Part shown: in pieces, positions 51,775 through 59,805 of the stretch
Position numbering within the stretch: position 1 is the first letter of the stretch
Layout of the letters: every line of letters starts with the position of its first letter
Source of the DNA: Candidatus Levilactobacillus faecigallinarum
GTDB lineage: Bacteria; Bacillota; Bacilli; Lactobacillales; Lactobacillaceae
Assembly (NCBI GenBank): GCA_019113985.1
Contig: DXGJ01000062.1
Span: 1 to 64,000 of the forward strand
Direction of reading: 5' to 3'
Length of the DNA stretch: 64,000 nucleotides
Program-made: the position numbers and the translations under genes
Notes under the pieces: generated by a model
Seen by the model: the letters and a program-made list of their open reading frames with translations, nothing else
Told to the model about the DNA's origin: nothing
The model's database searches: none

Positions 51775-51928
51775 CTCCTCAGTCAGTCATTGTACACCAT
51801 ACGTCATACAAATTAACTAAACAACATCATTTAAAAACGATAGCTAGGCTAACATATACGAATTGCCTCTTTTGCTTAGACAGACGGGTTTTCATATTTT
51901 ACTAAGATTATTGAATTGCCAGCTAGTG

Positions 51929-52993
51929 CTACATCTTATCCAATCCTTCGCGCTGCTCCTCATCAATCATATGGGTGTACAGCCCGGTCGCACTGGTCGA
52001 GTTCTGACCCAATTGGGTGGCAACTAGCTGCTCGTTCTTAGTTGCCAGGTAAAGCTTTGAGGCCAAGGTATGGCGGAGCTTATGCGGTGTAATCCGGACC
52101 TTAAACGCCGCGGAGTACTTCGCCACCATCTTCTCAATCGTATTGGACTGCATCCGTGACGCCTGACCACGATAAATCGTCAGGAATAGGGCCCGGTCGT
52201 CACTTGCCGCGTGGTAGAGAGCCTGGCGCTGTTCGACGTAGGTCTGGATGTACGGCATGGTCCAGGGGGCAATGGGCACCGTGTCCCGTTGGCCGCCCTT
52301 GCGCACCACGCCAATGGTCGCCGTCTTGAGGTTCAGGTGGCGTAAATCAGCGTTGGCCGCTTCGGAGACCCGCAGGCCACTGCCCAGTAGGAGGGCGTTA
52401 ATCGCCAGGTCACGCAACTTGTCACGTTTGAAATAGCGCCGCTTGGCTGGGGTCAGCTGTTGCTCATAGGTGTGGTCGATAAAGTCCAAGTACTCGTGAT
52501 CGGTGTTGCCCAGCATCAGCTTAGTCTTCAGATTCGCGGCCCGGGTCGCATAGGTCTCGTTGGTTCGGACCAGGGCAATCTTGTGCATCACGTTACGGTC
52601 AAAATAAGCCTCACCATGCTCGTCTTCGGTGTCTTCGGTCAGATACTTAAAGAGCGATGACAGGGCGTTCAGCGAGCGGTTAATAGTGGGATGCGAGCGA
52701 CTACCGGGGGCGCCGGTTAACTTGGTCTGGTTCAGGAGGGCGGACTTATACAACTCGACGGTCTCCTTCTTCAACTTCGCCAACACGTCGATAGGGATAT
52801 CGGCAGGGCGCGTCGCCGGGGTGAGCCCCTCACTGATCAGCCAGTTAAAGAACCGGCGAAACTCCGTCAGGTACTGGTACAACGTCGCCGGTGAGAGGGG
52901 GATGGTCGACTTGGCCTGATAGTATTCCTGCACGAACCAGGGGGCGTTGGTTAATTCCTCATCAATCAATTTGAGATAGTGTTGCTTTTCCAT
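51929..52993 (-). CDS. xerS: Tyrosine recombinase XerS
   Basis: The 354-aa protein (ATG 52993) has an N-terminal core-binding domain (QEYYQAKSTIPLSPATLYQYLTEFRRFFNWL) and a C-terminal catalytic domain with Arg in LLLGSGLRVSEA, H-K-L-R-H, Q in place of the second His (LGQNSTSATGLYTH, usual for XerS) and nucleophile Tyr. Length and the LGQ motif fit XerS, the single Xer recombinase of many streptococci and lactobacilli that resolves chromosome dimers. I could not find a clear difSL site in the 380 bp upstream. Confidence 0.85.
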   Translation of the reverse strand: MEKQHYLKLIDEELTNAPWFVQEYYQAKSTIPLSPATLYQYLTEFRRFFNWLISEGLTPATRPADIPIDVLAKLKKETVELYKSALLNQTKLTGAPGSRSHPTINRSLNALSSLFKYLTEDTEDEHGEAYFDRNVMHKIALVRTNETYATRAANLKTKLMLGNTDHEYLDFIDHTYEQQLTPAKRRYFKRDKLRDLAINALLLGSGLRVSEAANADLRHLNLKTATIGVVRKGGQRDTVPIAPWTMPYIQTYVEQRQALYHAASDDRALFLTIYRGQASRMQSNTIEKMVAKYSAAFKVRITPHKLRHTLASKLYLATKNEQLVATQLGQNSTSATGLYTHMIDEEQREGLDKM

Positions 52994-53132
52994 GAGCAGG
53001 CCTCCAAACATATGTTCTAGTTACCTATTATGATACCGGGACAGTCGTTAAATGTAAAGCCAGGTCGTTGTAATTCTGCCCAGTTATCATTCGCGCTTAC
53101 GAAGGTGATTATTTCCGGACGGAGATTGTAGC

Positions 53133-53161
53133 TTGACTTTTTGCTTATTATCCTGTATAGT
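53133..53161 (+). promoter_or_regulatory. Strong promoter of a putative small RNA
   Basis: -35 TTGACT (53133-53138), 17-bp spacer, -10 TATAGT (53156-53161): close to the vegetative consensus, and not followed by a protein gene until 53392. Confidence 0.8.
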
Positions 53162-53167
53162 TAATCA

Positions 53168-53278
53168 TCAGAGTTTAAGAGATGCTAATAAAGAGATTCA
53201 GAGAAGTTGATTAGCAAGCCGGAGTTTCTTAGATTTTAAAAACGCTCGCCCATTCGTAGGAATGGCGGGCGTTTTTTT
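53168..53278 (+). ncRNA. Putative small RNA (about 110 nt) with its own terminator
   Basis: A consensus-like promoter ends at 53161. About 70 nt later comes a strong terminator hairpin (AACGCTCGCCCATTC / GAATGGCGGGCGTT, 53241-53273) with a seven-T run. Inside, TGCTAAT (53180-53186) can pair with ATTAGCA (53210-53216). No reading frame with a ribosome binding site exists. It could be a trans-acting sRNA or a leader/attenuator for the gene at 53392, but the terminator lies over 100 bp before that gene. I do not recognise it as a known RNA family. Confidence 0.65.
53240..53278 (+). terminator. Intrinsic terminator of the putative small RNA
   Basis: G/C-rich stem ACGCTCGCCCATTC / GAATGGCGGGCGT, loop GTAG, then TTTTTTT. 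Confidence 0.88.
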
Positions 53279-53391
53279 CGTCTTGGTAACAGGCTTCCCA
53301 GGTTCGTCGGCTGGCGCTGCATACTAGCTGTTTCTTTTATTTACGCCCTAACCTATACTTGAGTTAGTTCAAGTGATGAAGGAGGGTAACC

Positions 53392-54339
53392 ATGTCTCGT
53401 ATCCAGATAAAGTACGCCTACATATCATGCCTAATCGTTACGGTGAGTAGTTTCATGTTCCTTTCACCGGTAATTGTTAGCGCTAACACAGCAAGCGATT
53501 CAGCAACACTAAATCGTCAAGTCGTGGAATCAGCGTCCGCCAGACCAGCGGCGCACCCATCGACCACCGTCAAAGTCACCAAACGGCAGGCCCGTATCAA
53601 AACAAAGCTGAAAAAGTATCTCCATGCCGTCACTCGCGATAAAACCGCCGCGGTCTCTTTTTACAACCTCACCCCGGTGAAGGGCAGCCCCGCGGCCAAG
53701 TCAGCGCAGGCCGCGGTTTACCAGCAAGGCAAGCTGGCCGTTCACGCCCGGGGCAACCACGTGACCACGTCCGCTAGTACCTATAAGCTCTATATCGCGG
53801 CCTACCTAATGCACCTGAAGCAACGGCACCGCTTTACCTGGACCAAGGCCAACCGGGCAGGTGTGACCCGGATGATTGTGCAGTCCGCCAACGACTATCC
53901 GGTCAGTGTTTTACAGAAGCACGGTCGCACGCGAATCAATCATTGGTTGGCGTCGCAAAACTATTATGGCAAGGCCTTTAGCACGACGCGGGCGACGAAA
54001 ACCACTGCCAATAGTCTGGTTAAGGTGCTAAAGGACCTCCACACGGGACAGGGTGCGTTCACCAATCGCCGTGACCGAAAATTCATTCTCAAACAAATGG
54101 GCCGGCAAGTCTACCGGCGGGGAATCCCCACGGGAGCGGCCCGGGCGACCAAGGGAACGACCGTCCAAGACAAGGTCGGTTTCCTCGCTGATAATAATGG
54201 GGACGCGGGAATTGTGACCCTGCCAAACGGCCAACGATACTTACTGGTGATCCTCACCTGGGGCCGGGGCCAACACGGGTTTAGCGGTTATCCCCGGATT
54301 GCCCGGATTGCGGAGCACGTCCAAAAAATTGTTTATTAA
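53392..54339 (+). CDS. Exported serine hydrolase of the class A beta-lactamase fold
   Basis: The 315-aa protein has a signal peptide (YAYISCLIVTVSSFMFLSPVIVSA, cut near residue 31), a Ser/Ala/Lys-rich linker and a penicillin-recognising domain with S129-x-x-K132 (STYK), S165-A-N167 (the S-x-N motif) and a K-V-G in VQDKVGFL taking the place of K-T-G. Class A-like proteins of this kind in lactobacilli are usually wall-related hydrolases or resistance-type enzymes rather than proven beta-lactamases. GGAGGG lies 7 nt before the ATG. Confidence 0.85.
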   Translation: MSRIQIKYAYISCLIVTVSSFMFLSPVIVSANTASDSATLNRQVVESASARPAAHPSTTVKVTKRQARIKTKLKKYLHAVTRDKTAAVSFYNLTPVKGSPAAKSAQAAVYQQGKLAVHARGNHVTTSASTYKLYIAAYLMHLKQRHRFTWTKANRAGVTRMIVQSANDYPVSVLQKHGRTRINHWLASQNYYGKAFSTTRATKTTANSLVKVLKDLHTGQGAFTNRRDRKFILKQMGRQVYRRGIPTGAARATKGTTVQDKVGFLADNNGDAGIVTLPNGQRYLLVILTWGRGQHGFSGYPRIARIAEHVQKIVY

Positions 54340-54401
54340 GCGCAGCGGCTGTGGCGTGGTATACTAAGCACACGAAATCATGAGAAAGTGGTGCTTGGAC
54401 A

Positions 54402-54551
54402 ATGCAAATGCACAAGACAATCAATATCGGTCCCAACGGGCAACTGAATCGCGTGAATGCCCAAAACAAGAAGGCCGCCAAGAGCAGTAAGGACCGGAAG
54501 CAGGAACTCATCAAGGCCTACCTGAATAAAAAGCATCAGCCGGCCAAGTAA
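54402..54551 (+). CDS. Small Lys-rich protein of unknown function (49 aa)
   Basis: A short frame from ATG 54402 to TAA 54551 codes MQMHKTINIGPNGQLNRVNA then QNKKAAKSSKDRKQELIKAY and LNKKHQPAK. It is strongly basic, GC-rich at third positions and followed by a terminator at 54566, so it is probably real. The ribosome binding site is weak (AAAGTGGTG). The second ATG (54408) could be the true start. Together with the 42-aa protein at 44123 it suggests a set of short basic proteins. Confidence 0.6.
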   Translation: MQMHKTINIGPNGQLNRVNAQNKKAAKSSKDRKQELIKAYLNKKHQPAK

Positions 54552-54565
54552 GCAGCCGACATGTT

Positions 54566-54611
54566 AAAAGACCGCCCACCAGTCAGTAACGATTGGTGGG
54601 CGGTCTTTTAT
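54566..54611 (+). terminator. Terminator after the 49-aa gene
   Basis: Inverted repeat AAAAGACCGCCCACC / GGTGGGCGGTCTTTT. Confidence 0.88.
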
Positions 54612-54798
54612 GGTTGGATTAATGACACAATGACGGGATAGCATCTTAAAACAGCTCCCAGTAATCGGTGCACGCAAAGCTCACGACATGCTTTGGCGGC
54701 TTTCTTGCTAAGCATAGTGGTAGACCTGGAGGCCATCGCCTTCACTTGACCCATTTACGTGCTATATTGTGCCTATCAACAAAAGGAGCGTGATTGAA

Positions 54799-55026
54799 AT
54801 GGCTGAAACAGTGGTAACCTCATTACGACTCAAGAAAGATCACTATCAACAGGTTAAGAAAATGGCTGACTGTCACGGTATCTCTATAGCCAAGTATATG
54901 CGTGAAGCTGTCTTGGAACGACTAGAAGACGAAGCGGATTATCACGATGCAATGGCCAACCTAAACGCGAGCCATGGCGAAACTGTCTCTCGTGATGAGA
55001 TACGCCAGTGCCTGGGGATGCACTGA
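54799..55026 (+). CDS. Ribbon-helix-helix antitoxin-like protein (DUF6290/RelB-like), orphan
   Basis: From ATG 54799 (AAAAGGAG 10 nt upstream) the protein is 75 aa: VTSLRLKKDHYQQVKKMADCHGISIAKYMREAVLERLEDEADY, a ribbon-helix-helix DNA-binding unit, then an acidic tail NASHGETVSRDEIRQCLGM. This is the pattern of RelB/DUF6290 antitoxins, normally followed by a RelE toxin. Here a hairpin follows directly and no toxin is present. Confidence 0.8.
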   Translation: MAETVVTSLRLKKDHYQQVKKMADCHGISIAKYMREAVLERLEDEADYHDAMANLNASHGETVSRDEIRQCLGMH

Positions 55027-55050
55027 TGGGGTTGCTGATTACCCCATCAG
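55023..55050 (+). terminator. Hairpin after the antitoxin-like gene
   Basis: Perfect repeat CTGATGGGGT / ACCCCATCAG overlapping the stop codon; no T-run, so terminator function is uncertain. Confidence 0.5.
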
Positions 55051-55130
55051 CTTACTTATCACCGATTAATCGTTGACGGGTAAGCGGCAATTATCCTACA
55101 ATGACGTGAAAGTACTGGTGACGGGCGCCA

Positions 55131-56384
55131 TTACTTTCTCAGTAACGTCGACCCGTACATGCCGAGAATGGATCCAGCGCCAATAGCTAACAGGAGACGC
55201 AGGGGCTGGCCAGTCACCGTGGCGTCCCGAAGGTAGAGCTGATTCGTGAAGAGGTCGTACGCAAAGCGAATCGGCGTCCAGTTATAGACGAAATCCTGAT
55301 AGAACGGGCTCAGCATCTGGGGCACCATGGTTATCACGGCCATCGACCCAATCCAGATTACCAGCAGGAGTGGCCACCCCTTGATACCTAGGAGATTCAA
55401 GACCGCCGTTTGCAGCAGGTAAAAGACGAGGCTGATCAGCGTGGTCAGCCAGAAGAACTGAACCGGCTGGGGAATCGGCATCCCGTAGCAAACCTTCGTG
55501 AAAAAGTAGATGGTACCGGCAACACTCATGGCAATGACTAATCCGGCAATCAATTGACTGGTCACACTGCTAGCCGACAAATAACCATCGTTACGCCGTT
55601 GTTCAAACTTACGGTGAGCCCGCCAACTCAAGAAGCTGGCTAAGAGACTCCCCAACCAAGCAAAAATGGTGATGATCATCGGGGCCATGCCGCTCAGCAT
55701 CTTGGTTGAAACTGAATTACGTTTAACCAATGTCACGTTGATGGGCGTCTGAAGGTCGGTCCATTGCTGAGCAGTTAAGGGCAGCTTCGCCTGCGTAGCA
55801 ACCTGGCCATAACGTTTAGCAATCGTTTGGTTCATCTGCGTTGCGAGTTGCGGTAAGCGCGTCATCAACTGGCTGGCAATAACTGCATTGTTGCCCTGAC
55901 TGACGTAGAGGGTTAGACGTGCCTGCTGTGGGGCGTGCGCGACCAACGTCCGGGCGACGGCCTGCTGCTGTTGAAACGGCTTGGCTTGGGCCACCAGTGG
56001 AGCCTTCGTGGCGACCGCCACGAGTTTTTGGGTCATCACTTGGCCCTTTAGATAAGCGACCTGTTGCCGTAAGGCCTGACTGAACCCGGAATGGAGCACC
56101 ACGGCCCCGTAATACTTCCCCGCAGCAAACCCCTTGGTCAATTGCGAGGTGTGCTTCACGGCAACCCACTTAATGGTCGCGTCCCGGTGATCACCGGCGT
56201 CTTGGAGCTTCTGAACCACCTTTTGGGCCGCTGATTCGTGATCGTTGACGACTAGGGCCAGTGGCAGGTGCCGAACTTTAACCGTACTGCGAGCCCCCAC
56301 CTGGGCAAATGCGAACAGACCAATGACGAGAAACGATACCAGTAACCCAATATAAAGGTCTTTTTTCTTAAATATCGTAAGCAT
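55131..56384 (-). CDS. YhgE/Pip-type membrane protein (ABC-2/DUF3533-like)
   Basis: The 417-aa protein has one N-terminal membrane segment (KDLYIGLLVSFLVIGLFAFAQV), an extracytoplasmic region of about 200 residues rich in Gln/Ala, and five C-terminal membrane segments (from about 230), the layout of YhgE/Pip and ABC-2 related exporters or phage-infection proteins. The motif WRAHRKFEQRRNDGY follows the first C-terminal helix. The transported compound is unknown. A TetR gene is divergent 160 bp away, the usual partner of such proteins in lactobacilli. Confidence 0.85.
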   Translation of the reverse strand: MLTIFKKKDLYIGLLVSFLVIGLFAFAQVGARSTVKVRHLPLALVVNDHESAAQKVVQKLQDAGDHRDATIKWVAVKHTSQLTKGFAAGKYYGAVVLHSGFSQALRQQVAYLKGQVMTQKLVAVATKAPLVAQAKPFQQQQAVARTLVAHAPQQARLTLYVSQGNNAVIASQLMTRLPQLATQMNQTIAKRYGQVATQAKLPLTAQQWTDLQTPINVTLVKRNSVSTKMLSGMAPMIITIFAWLGSLLASFLSWRAHRKFEQRRNDGYLSASSVTSQLIAGLVIAMSVAGTIYFFTKVCYGMPIPQPVQFFWLTTLISLVFYLLQTAVLNLLGIKGWPLLLVIWIGSMAVITMVPQMLSPFYQDFVYNWTPIRFAYDLFTNQLYLRDATVTGQPLRLLLAIGAGSILGMYGSTLLRK

Positions 56385-56544
56385 AGTAACTACCTCCCTT
56401 AACTTATAACTCAGTATAGAGGCTCAGCTGATGGCATAAAATGGGCAACGAATCGTGACTTGTTGCTTAATACCACAGATTCGCGTGATGTGGGGGTGTA
56501 GGTGACAAGATGACGTACATTGGGTAATTCGGGAGGGGATAAAC

Positions 56545-57099
56545 ATGGCCGACTTTAGAAGTCAAAAGACAGACGACCTCATCGTCACAGCCTTCGTCGA
56601 CCTGGTTCTTGAGAAGGGGTTCGACCACGTGACCGTGACCAGTATTGCCGACCGAGCGTTAATTAATCGCAAAACCTTTTACGAACACTATCCTGATAAG
56701 TTTGCATTAACTGACGCCATTCGTCACGCCATCATCATGTGGTTCGAGATGACTTTACAAAAGCGGGCAACGTTAATCCGCCAGGGGATGGGCCTAAGCG
56801 AAACCATTGGGCAATTAGAGCCGGAATTGCGGCAGCTGCTAACGTCTTGGCGGCAACCGCTCAACGCGCTTCTCAGCATTCACGAGGTAAAACCCCAGTT
56901 ATTGGATGATATTCAGCAGGTGCTCAGCGCCCAGCTGAAGTGGGGGGCACGACAACCTGTATCTGAACTCACGATTAACGTGCTAAACGGTATCATGATG
57001 GGCATGCTTAAATATGATTTAGAAACAAACCAGTTGCCATCCCGGCAGGAGTTGCAGGAGCTGACCCAAAATATCCGCTTAATCTTAGGGGATACCTGA
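56545..57099 (+). CDS. TetR family transcriptional regulator
   Basis: The 184-aa product has the TetR helix-turn-helix (VTVTSIADRALINRKTFYEHYPDKFALTDAI, residues about 28-60) and a TetR_C_8-like C-terminal domain. GGGAGGGG lies 8 nt before the ATG. It is divergent from the YhgE-type gene and likely represses it. Confidence 0.9.
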   Translation: MADFRSQKTDDLIVTAFVDLVLEKGFDHVTVTSIADRALINRKTFYEHYPDKFALTDAIRHAIIMWFEMTLQKRATLIRQGMGLSETIGQLEPELRQLLTSWRQPLNALLSIHEVKPQLLDDIQQVLSAQLKWGARQPVSELTINVLNGIMMGMLKYDLETNQLPSRQELQELTQNIRLILGDT

Positions 57100-57326
57100 C
57101 GTTGTGACCAGCGAGGATGGGGAATTGATCTTTTGATGATCAGTTGTCCGCTTATGCGTGTCGAATAAAATTTGCTAGGATTGACCAAGGAGACACGAGT
57201 AAATTTTATCGTGTCTGACGAAGGTAAAGTTATGACAAACAAACTGGTTAACCGAATCGTTTTACTAAGCCATCAATAATATTATTGGATTCAATTCTTT
57301 AAAAATCGGTAGCCCTTGCATCTTAC

Positions 57327-57364
57327 AAAACCGCCGTCCAACAGGTGAATTGGGCGGCGGTTTA
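57327..57364 (+). terminator. Terminator (AAACCGCCGTCCAA type)
   Basis: AAACCGCCGTCCAA / TTGGGCGGCGGTTT hairpin; probably ends transcription from the TetR gene. Confidence 0.75.
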
Positions 57365-57442
57365 TGTAGTTTTATGCGCCTTAAGCGAAGTGACTAAGAT
57401 GGTCCCTCAATAGTCGATAAATTACTATCAGTGTAAAGTAAA

Positions 57443-57484
57443 AAATTGGGTTTATATTCTATAAGTGAATAAAACCCATTTTTA
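57443..57484 (-). terminator. Terminator after the LysR gene
   Basis: AATTGGGTTTAT / ATAAAACCCATT hairpin with a T-run, about 40 bp past the LysR stop on the minus strand. Confidence 0.65.
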
Positions 57485-57523
57485 GTATGCCCGTCAACAA
57501 TAAATAAACAGTTTCTACATCTT

Positions 57524-58438
57524 CTACATCGTAGTTGGAAATTCCTTCTCGTCATTATTCTGAATGAATTCATGCAGAAAATCCGCAGTTTTCTTCCCGG
57601 GTAGTTTGGTGCTCAGTAGACCGTAATCAACGGTTACATCGGTTTTGAGTGGGACGGTGACTAAGTTGGGGTGAATATTTTTCCAGGGAGTTAACGAAAT
57701 CATTGCAATGTTTTCTTCCACTGTTTCATTAAAGGTATTGATATCATAGCGTCCGTTGGTGTCGATAGTTTGAATGGTCGGTACTTCCGTCAACATTTGT
57801 TTACGCAAGAGATCGTTTTTTTCACTGATTCCCGTGGGAACCATCAGGACTCTTTCATGCGCGAGGTCTTGAAACGAGATGGCTTCAAGTTGCGCCAACG
57901 GATTATCACTTCGGACGGCAATTCCAAAATGGTAGGAGCCTAGTTTGATGGCACTAAACGAGTGCTTCAGGGTGGTACTGTCAAAAGTACCGACAATTAG
58001 ATCGCTACTCCGTCCGAGCATCGCGTATTCACGGTTACTAGAATTCAAGTCTTCCTGCAATTGGACCAAGCGAATTTGGAACCTGGGCATTTTCGGCGCA
58101 ACTTGCTTCCAAAGTGCCATAAAGGGATCCGCCGGGTGTAATAGGGAGGTTCCAAGTAGAATAATGCGTTTATCATCAGTCCGAACCCGGCGCGTTTCCT
58201 CAACGGCGGTGTTCAGCAAATCAAGCAACTGACGAACGTACGGCTGAAACTTTTTACCCTGAGGTGTGAGGTTGACTCCGGTCGCCGTACGGAGAAAAAG
58301 TTTTAGGTTAAGCTCGGTTTCTAGACGATTGATTTGTTTCATCACGGCCGTTCCGGAGATGAAGCTTTGCTCACCAGCCTTGGTAAAGCTACCATACTCA
58401 CTTACGCGTAAAAATGTTTGTAGCTGATTAATATCCAT
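57524..58438 (-). CDS. LysR family transcriptional regulator
   Basis: The 304-aa protein has the LysR helix-turn-helix (LQTFLRVSEYGSFTKAGEQSFISGTAVMKQINRLETELNLKLFLRTATGVNLTPQGKKF, residues 6-64) and a C-terminal two-lobed effector domain (about 90-300). It is divergent from the operon 58574-63180 with a palindrome between them, so it is the likely regulator of that operon and of itself. Confidence 0.92.
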   Translation of the reverse strand: MDINQLQTFLRVSEYGSFTKAGEQSFISGTAVMKQINRLETELNLKLFLRTATGVNLTPQGKKFQPYVRQLLDLLNTAVEETRRVRTDDKRIILLGTSLLHPADPFMALWKQVAPKMPRFQIRLVQLQEDLNSSNREYAMLGRSSDLIVGTFDSTTLKHSFSAIKLGSYHFGIAVRSDNPLAQLEAISFQDLAHERVLMVPTGISEKNDLLRKQMLTEVPTIQTIDTNGRYDINTFNETVEENIAMISLTPWKNIHPNLVTVPLKTDVTVDYGLLSTKLPGKKTADFLHEFIQNNDEKEFPTTM

Positions 58439-58473
58439 TGCTATCCCTCCAATATAGCTAGTATAAACCTAAA

Positions 58474-58490
58474 GTTGATAGTTCATCAAC
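58474..58490. promoter_or_regulatory. LysR-type operator
   Basis: GTTGAT-AGTTC-ATCAAC is a perfect dyad of T-N11-A form, 35 bp upstream of the LysR start and 84 bp before the operon's first gene. Confidence 0.65.
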
Positions 58491-58573
58491 AAGCCGATTC
58501 TTCTAATTTCCGATTTTCAGCCTATACTAGTCATTGTAGTTGAGACACGGAAGGTTATGAAAGAGGTCAGCGA

Positions 58574-59026
58574 ATGAACAAAAAAGTAATGGGTGCAATT
58601 TTAGGTGCAATTGTTGTAATGACAGGATTGGTAATGTTAACGATTGGAATGACACGCCAAGCGGAAAGTACTAGCCGAGCAAAACCAGCGACTAATACGA
58701 CCGTTGCAAAACATGTTGTCAGTCCAAGTAAAGCAAGTTCCAATGCAACGGCTAATCAAGCAAGCATGACTGATGCAGACGTCATCGGTGTCTGGATCAA
58801 TCATCATAACAAAGATATTCATCAAAAAATCACCTTCACTGCCGATCATAGGTGGAAGGAAAATCAACATCATGTTACTAATATTTATTCTGGAACCTGG
58901 AAGCGAATTGGCCATAACCAGATTTTACTAGCCCCATATAATGAAAAAATTCATCTATATGGTAATAACTATCAGACCATGAATGTTTTGAACTATAATC
59001 ACATCTTAAATAAACAAACTAATTAG
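58574..59026 (+). CDS. Membrane-anchored or secreted protein of unknown function
   Basis: The 150-aa product has one N-terminal hydrophobic segment (MGAILGAIVVMTGLVMLTIGM), a Ser/Thr/Ala linker and a C-terminal beta-rich region (VIGVWINHHNKDIHQKITFTADHRW...YSGTWKRIGHNQILL) that looks like a small lipocalin-style or DUF4828-like domain. I do not recognise the family with confidence. GAAAGAGG lies upstream. It is the first gene of the LysR-linked operon, 13 bp before the SDR gene. Confidence 0.75.
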   Translation: MNKKVMGAILGAIVVMTGLVMLTIGMTRQAESTSRAKPATNTTVAKHVVSPSKASSNATANQASMTDADVIGVWINHHNKDIHQKITFTADHRWKENQHHVTNIYSGTWKRIGHNQILLAPYNEKIHLYGNNYQTMNVLNYNHILNKQTN

Positions 59027-59039
59027 GAGGAAACAAATT

Positions 59040-59783
59040 ATGTCAGTAGAAAATAAAGTCATTGTCATTACCGGTGCATCTTCAGGAATTGGTGAAGCTA
59101 GTGCTAAGTTATTAGCAAGTCACGGTGCGAAGGTCGTTTTAGGTGCTCGTCGTGAGAGTCGGTTACAAACGATTGTCAATGATATTCAAGCGAATGACGG
59201 TCACGCCACTTATCGAGTTACGGACGTTGCTGACCCGGCTGATTTAGTTGCTTTAGTTGATTTAGCCAAAACTAAATTTGGCGCGATTGACGTGATCTTT
59301 AATAACGCCGGAATCATGCCGACTTCACCGATCAGCGCTTTGAAGACCGATGAATGGAATGCCATGATTGACGTTAACTTAAAAGGGGTATTGAACGGCG
59401 TTGCAGCGGTGATGCCAGATTTCACCAAACAAAAACACGGTCAAATTATTACGACTTCTTCCGTTGCCGGCTTAAAGAGTTTCGCGGGTTCAGGGGTCTA
59501 TGGTGCAACTAAGTTTGCAGTTCGTAACTTAATGGAAGTTATTCGAATGGAAAGTGCCCAGGAACACACTAATATTCGAACGACTAGCCTTTATCCAGCG
59601 GCCATCAATACCGAACTCTTACACACCATTACTGATTCAAACGCTAAGCAGGGTATGAACAAATTATATGCGGCGGTTGGAATCACACCTGATGCCGTTG
59701 CACGGGTTGTTGACTTTGCAGTAGCACAACCAGACGATGTTAACGTGAATGAATTTACAATTTATCCAACTAAACAAGCTTAA
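59040..59783 (+). CDS. Short-chain dehydrogenase/reductase
   Basis: The 247-aa product is a classical SDR: TGASSGIGEA (residues 12-21), NNAG (about 88), Ser in TTSSVAG and Tyr-x-x-x-Lys in GVYGATKFA. The ARRESRL segment suggests NADP(H). AGGAGG lies 9 nt before the ATG. Closely spaced genes on both sides place it in the LysR-linked operon. Confidence 0.92.
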   Translation: MSVENKVIVITGASSGIGEASAKLLASHGAKVVLGARRESRLQTIVNDIQANDGHATYRVTDVADPADLVALVDLAKTKFGAIDVIFNNAGIMPTSPISALKTDEWNAMIDVNLKGVLNGVAAVMPDFTKQKHGQIITTSSVAGLKSFAGSGVYGATKFAVRNLMEVIRMESAQEHTNIRTTSLYPAAINTELLHTITDSNAKQGMNKLYAAVGITPDAVARVVDFAVAQPDDVNVNEFTIYPTKQA

Positions 59784-59805
59784 TTGGATTTAGGAAAGAA
59801 GAGAT

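Larger units (their letters stand above)
57100..57523. other. Intergenic region with two hairpins
   Basis: No gene supported in 424 bp. Two terminator-like repeats are present (57327-57364 and 57443-57484). Confidence 0.5.

Noticed and set aside
53012-53132. difSL recombination site upstream of xerS
   Set aside because: I searched by eye for the A/T-rich 31-bp site usual next to xerS and found no convincing match.
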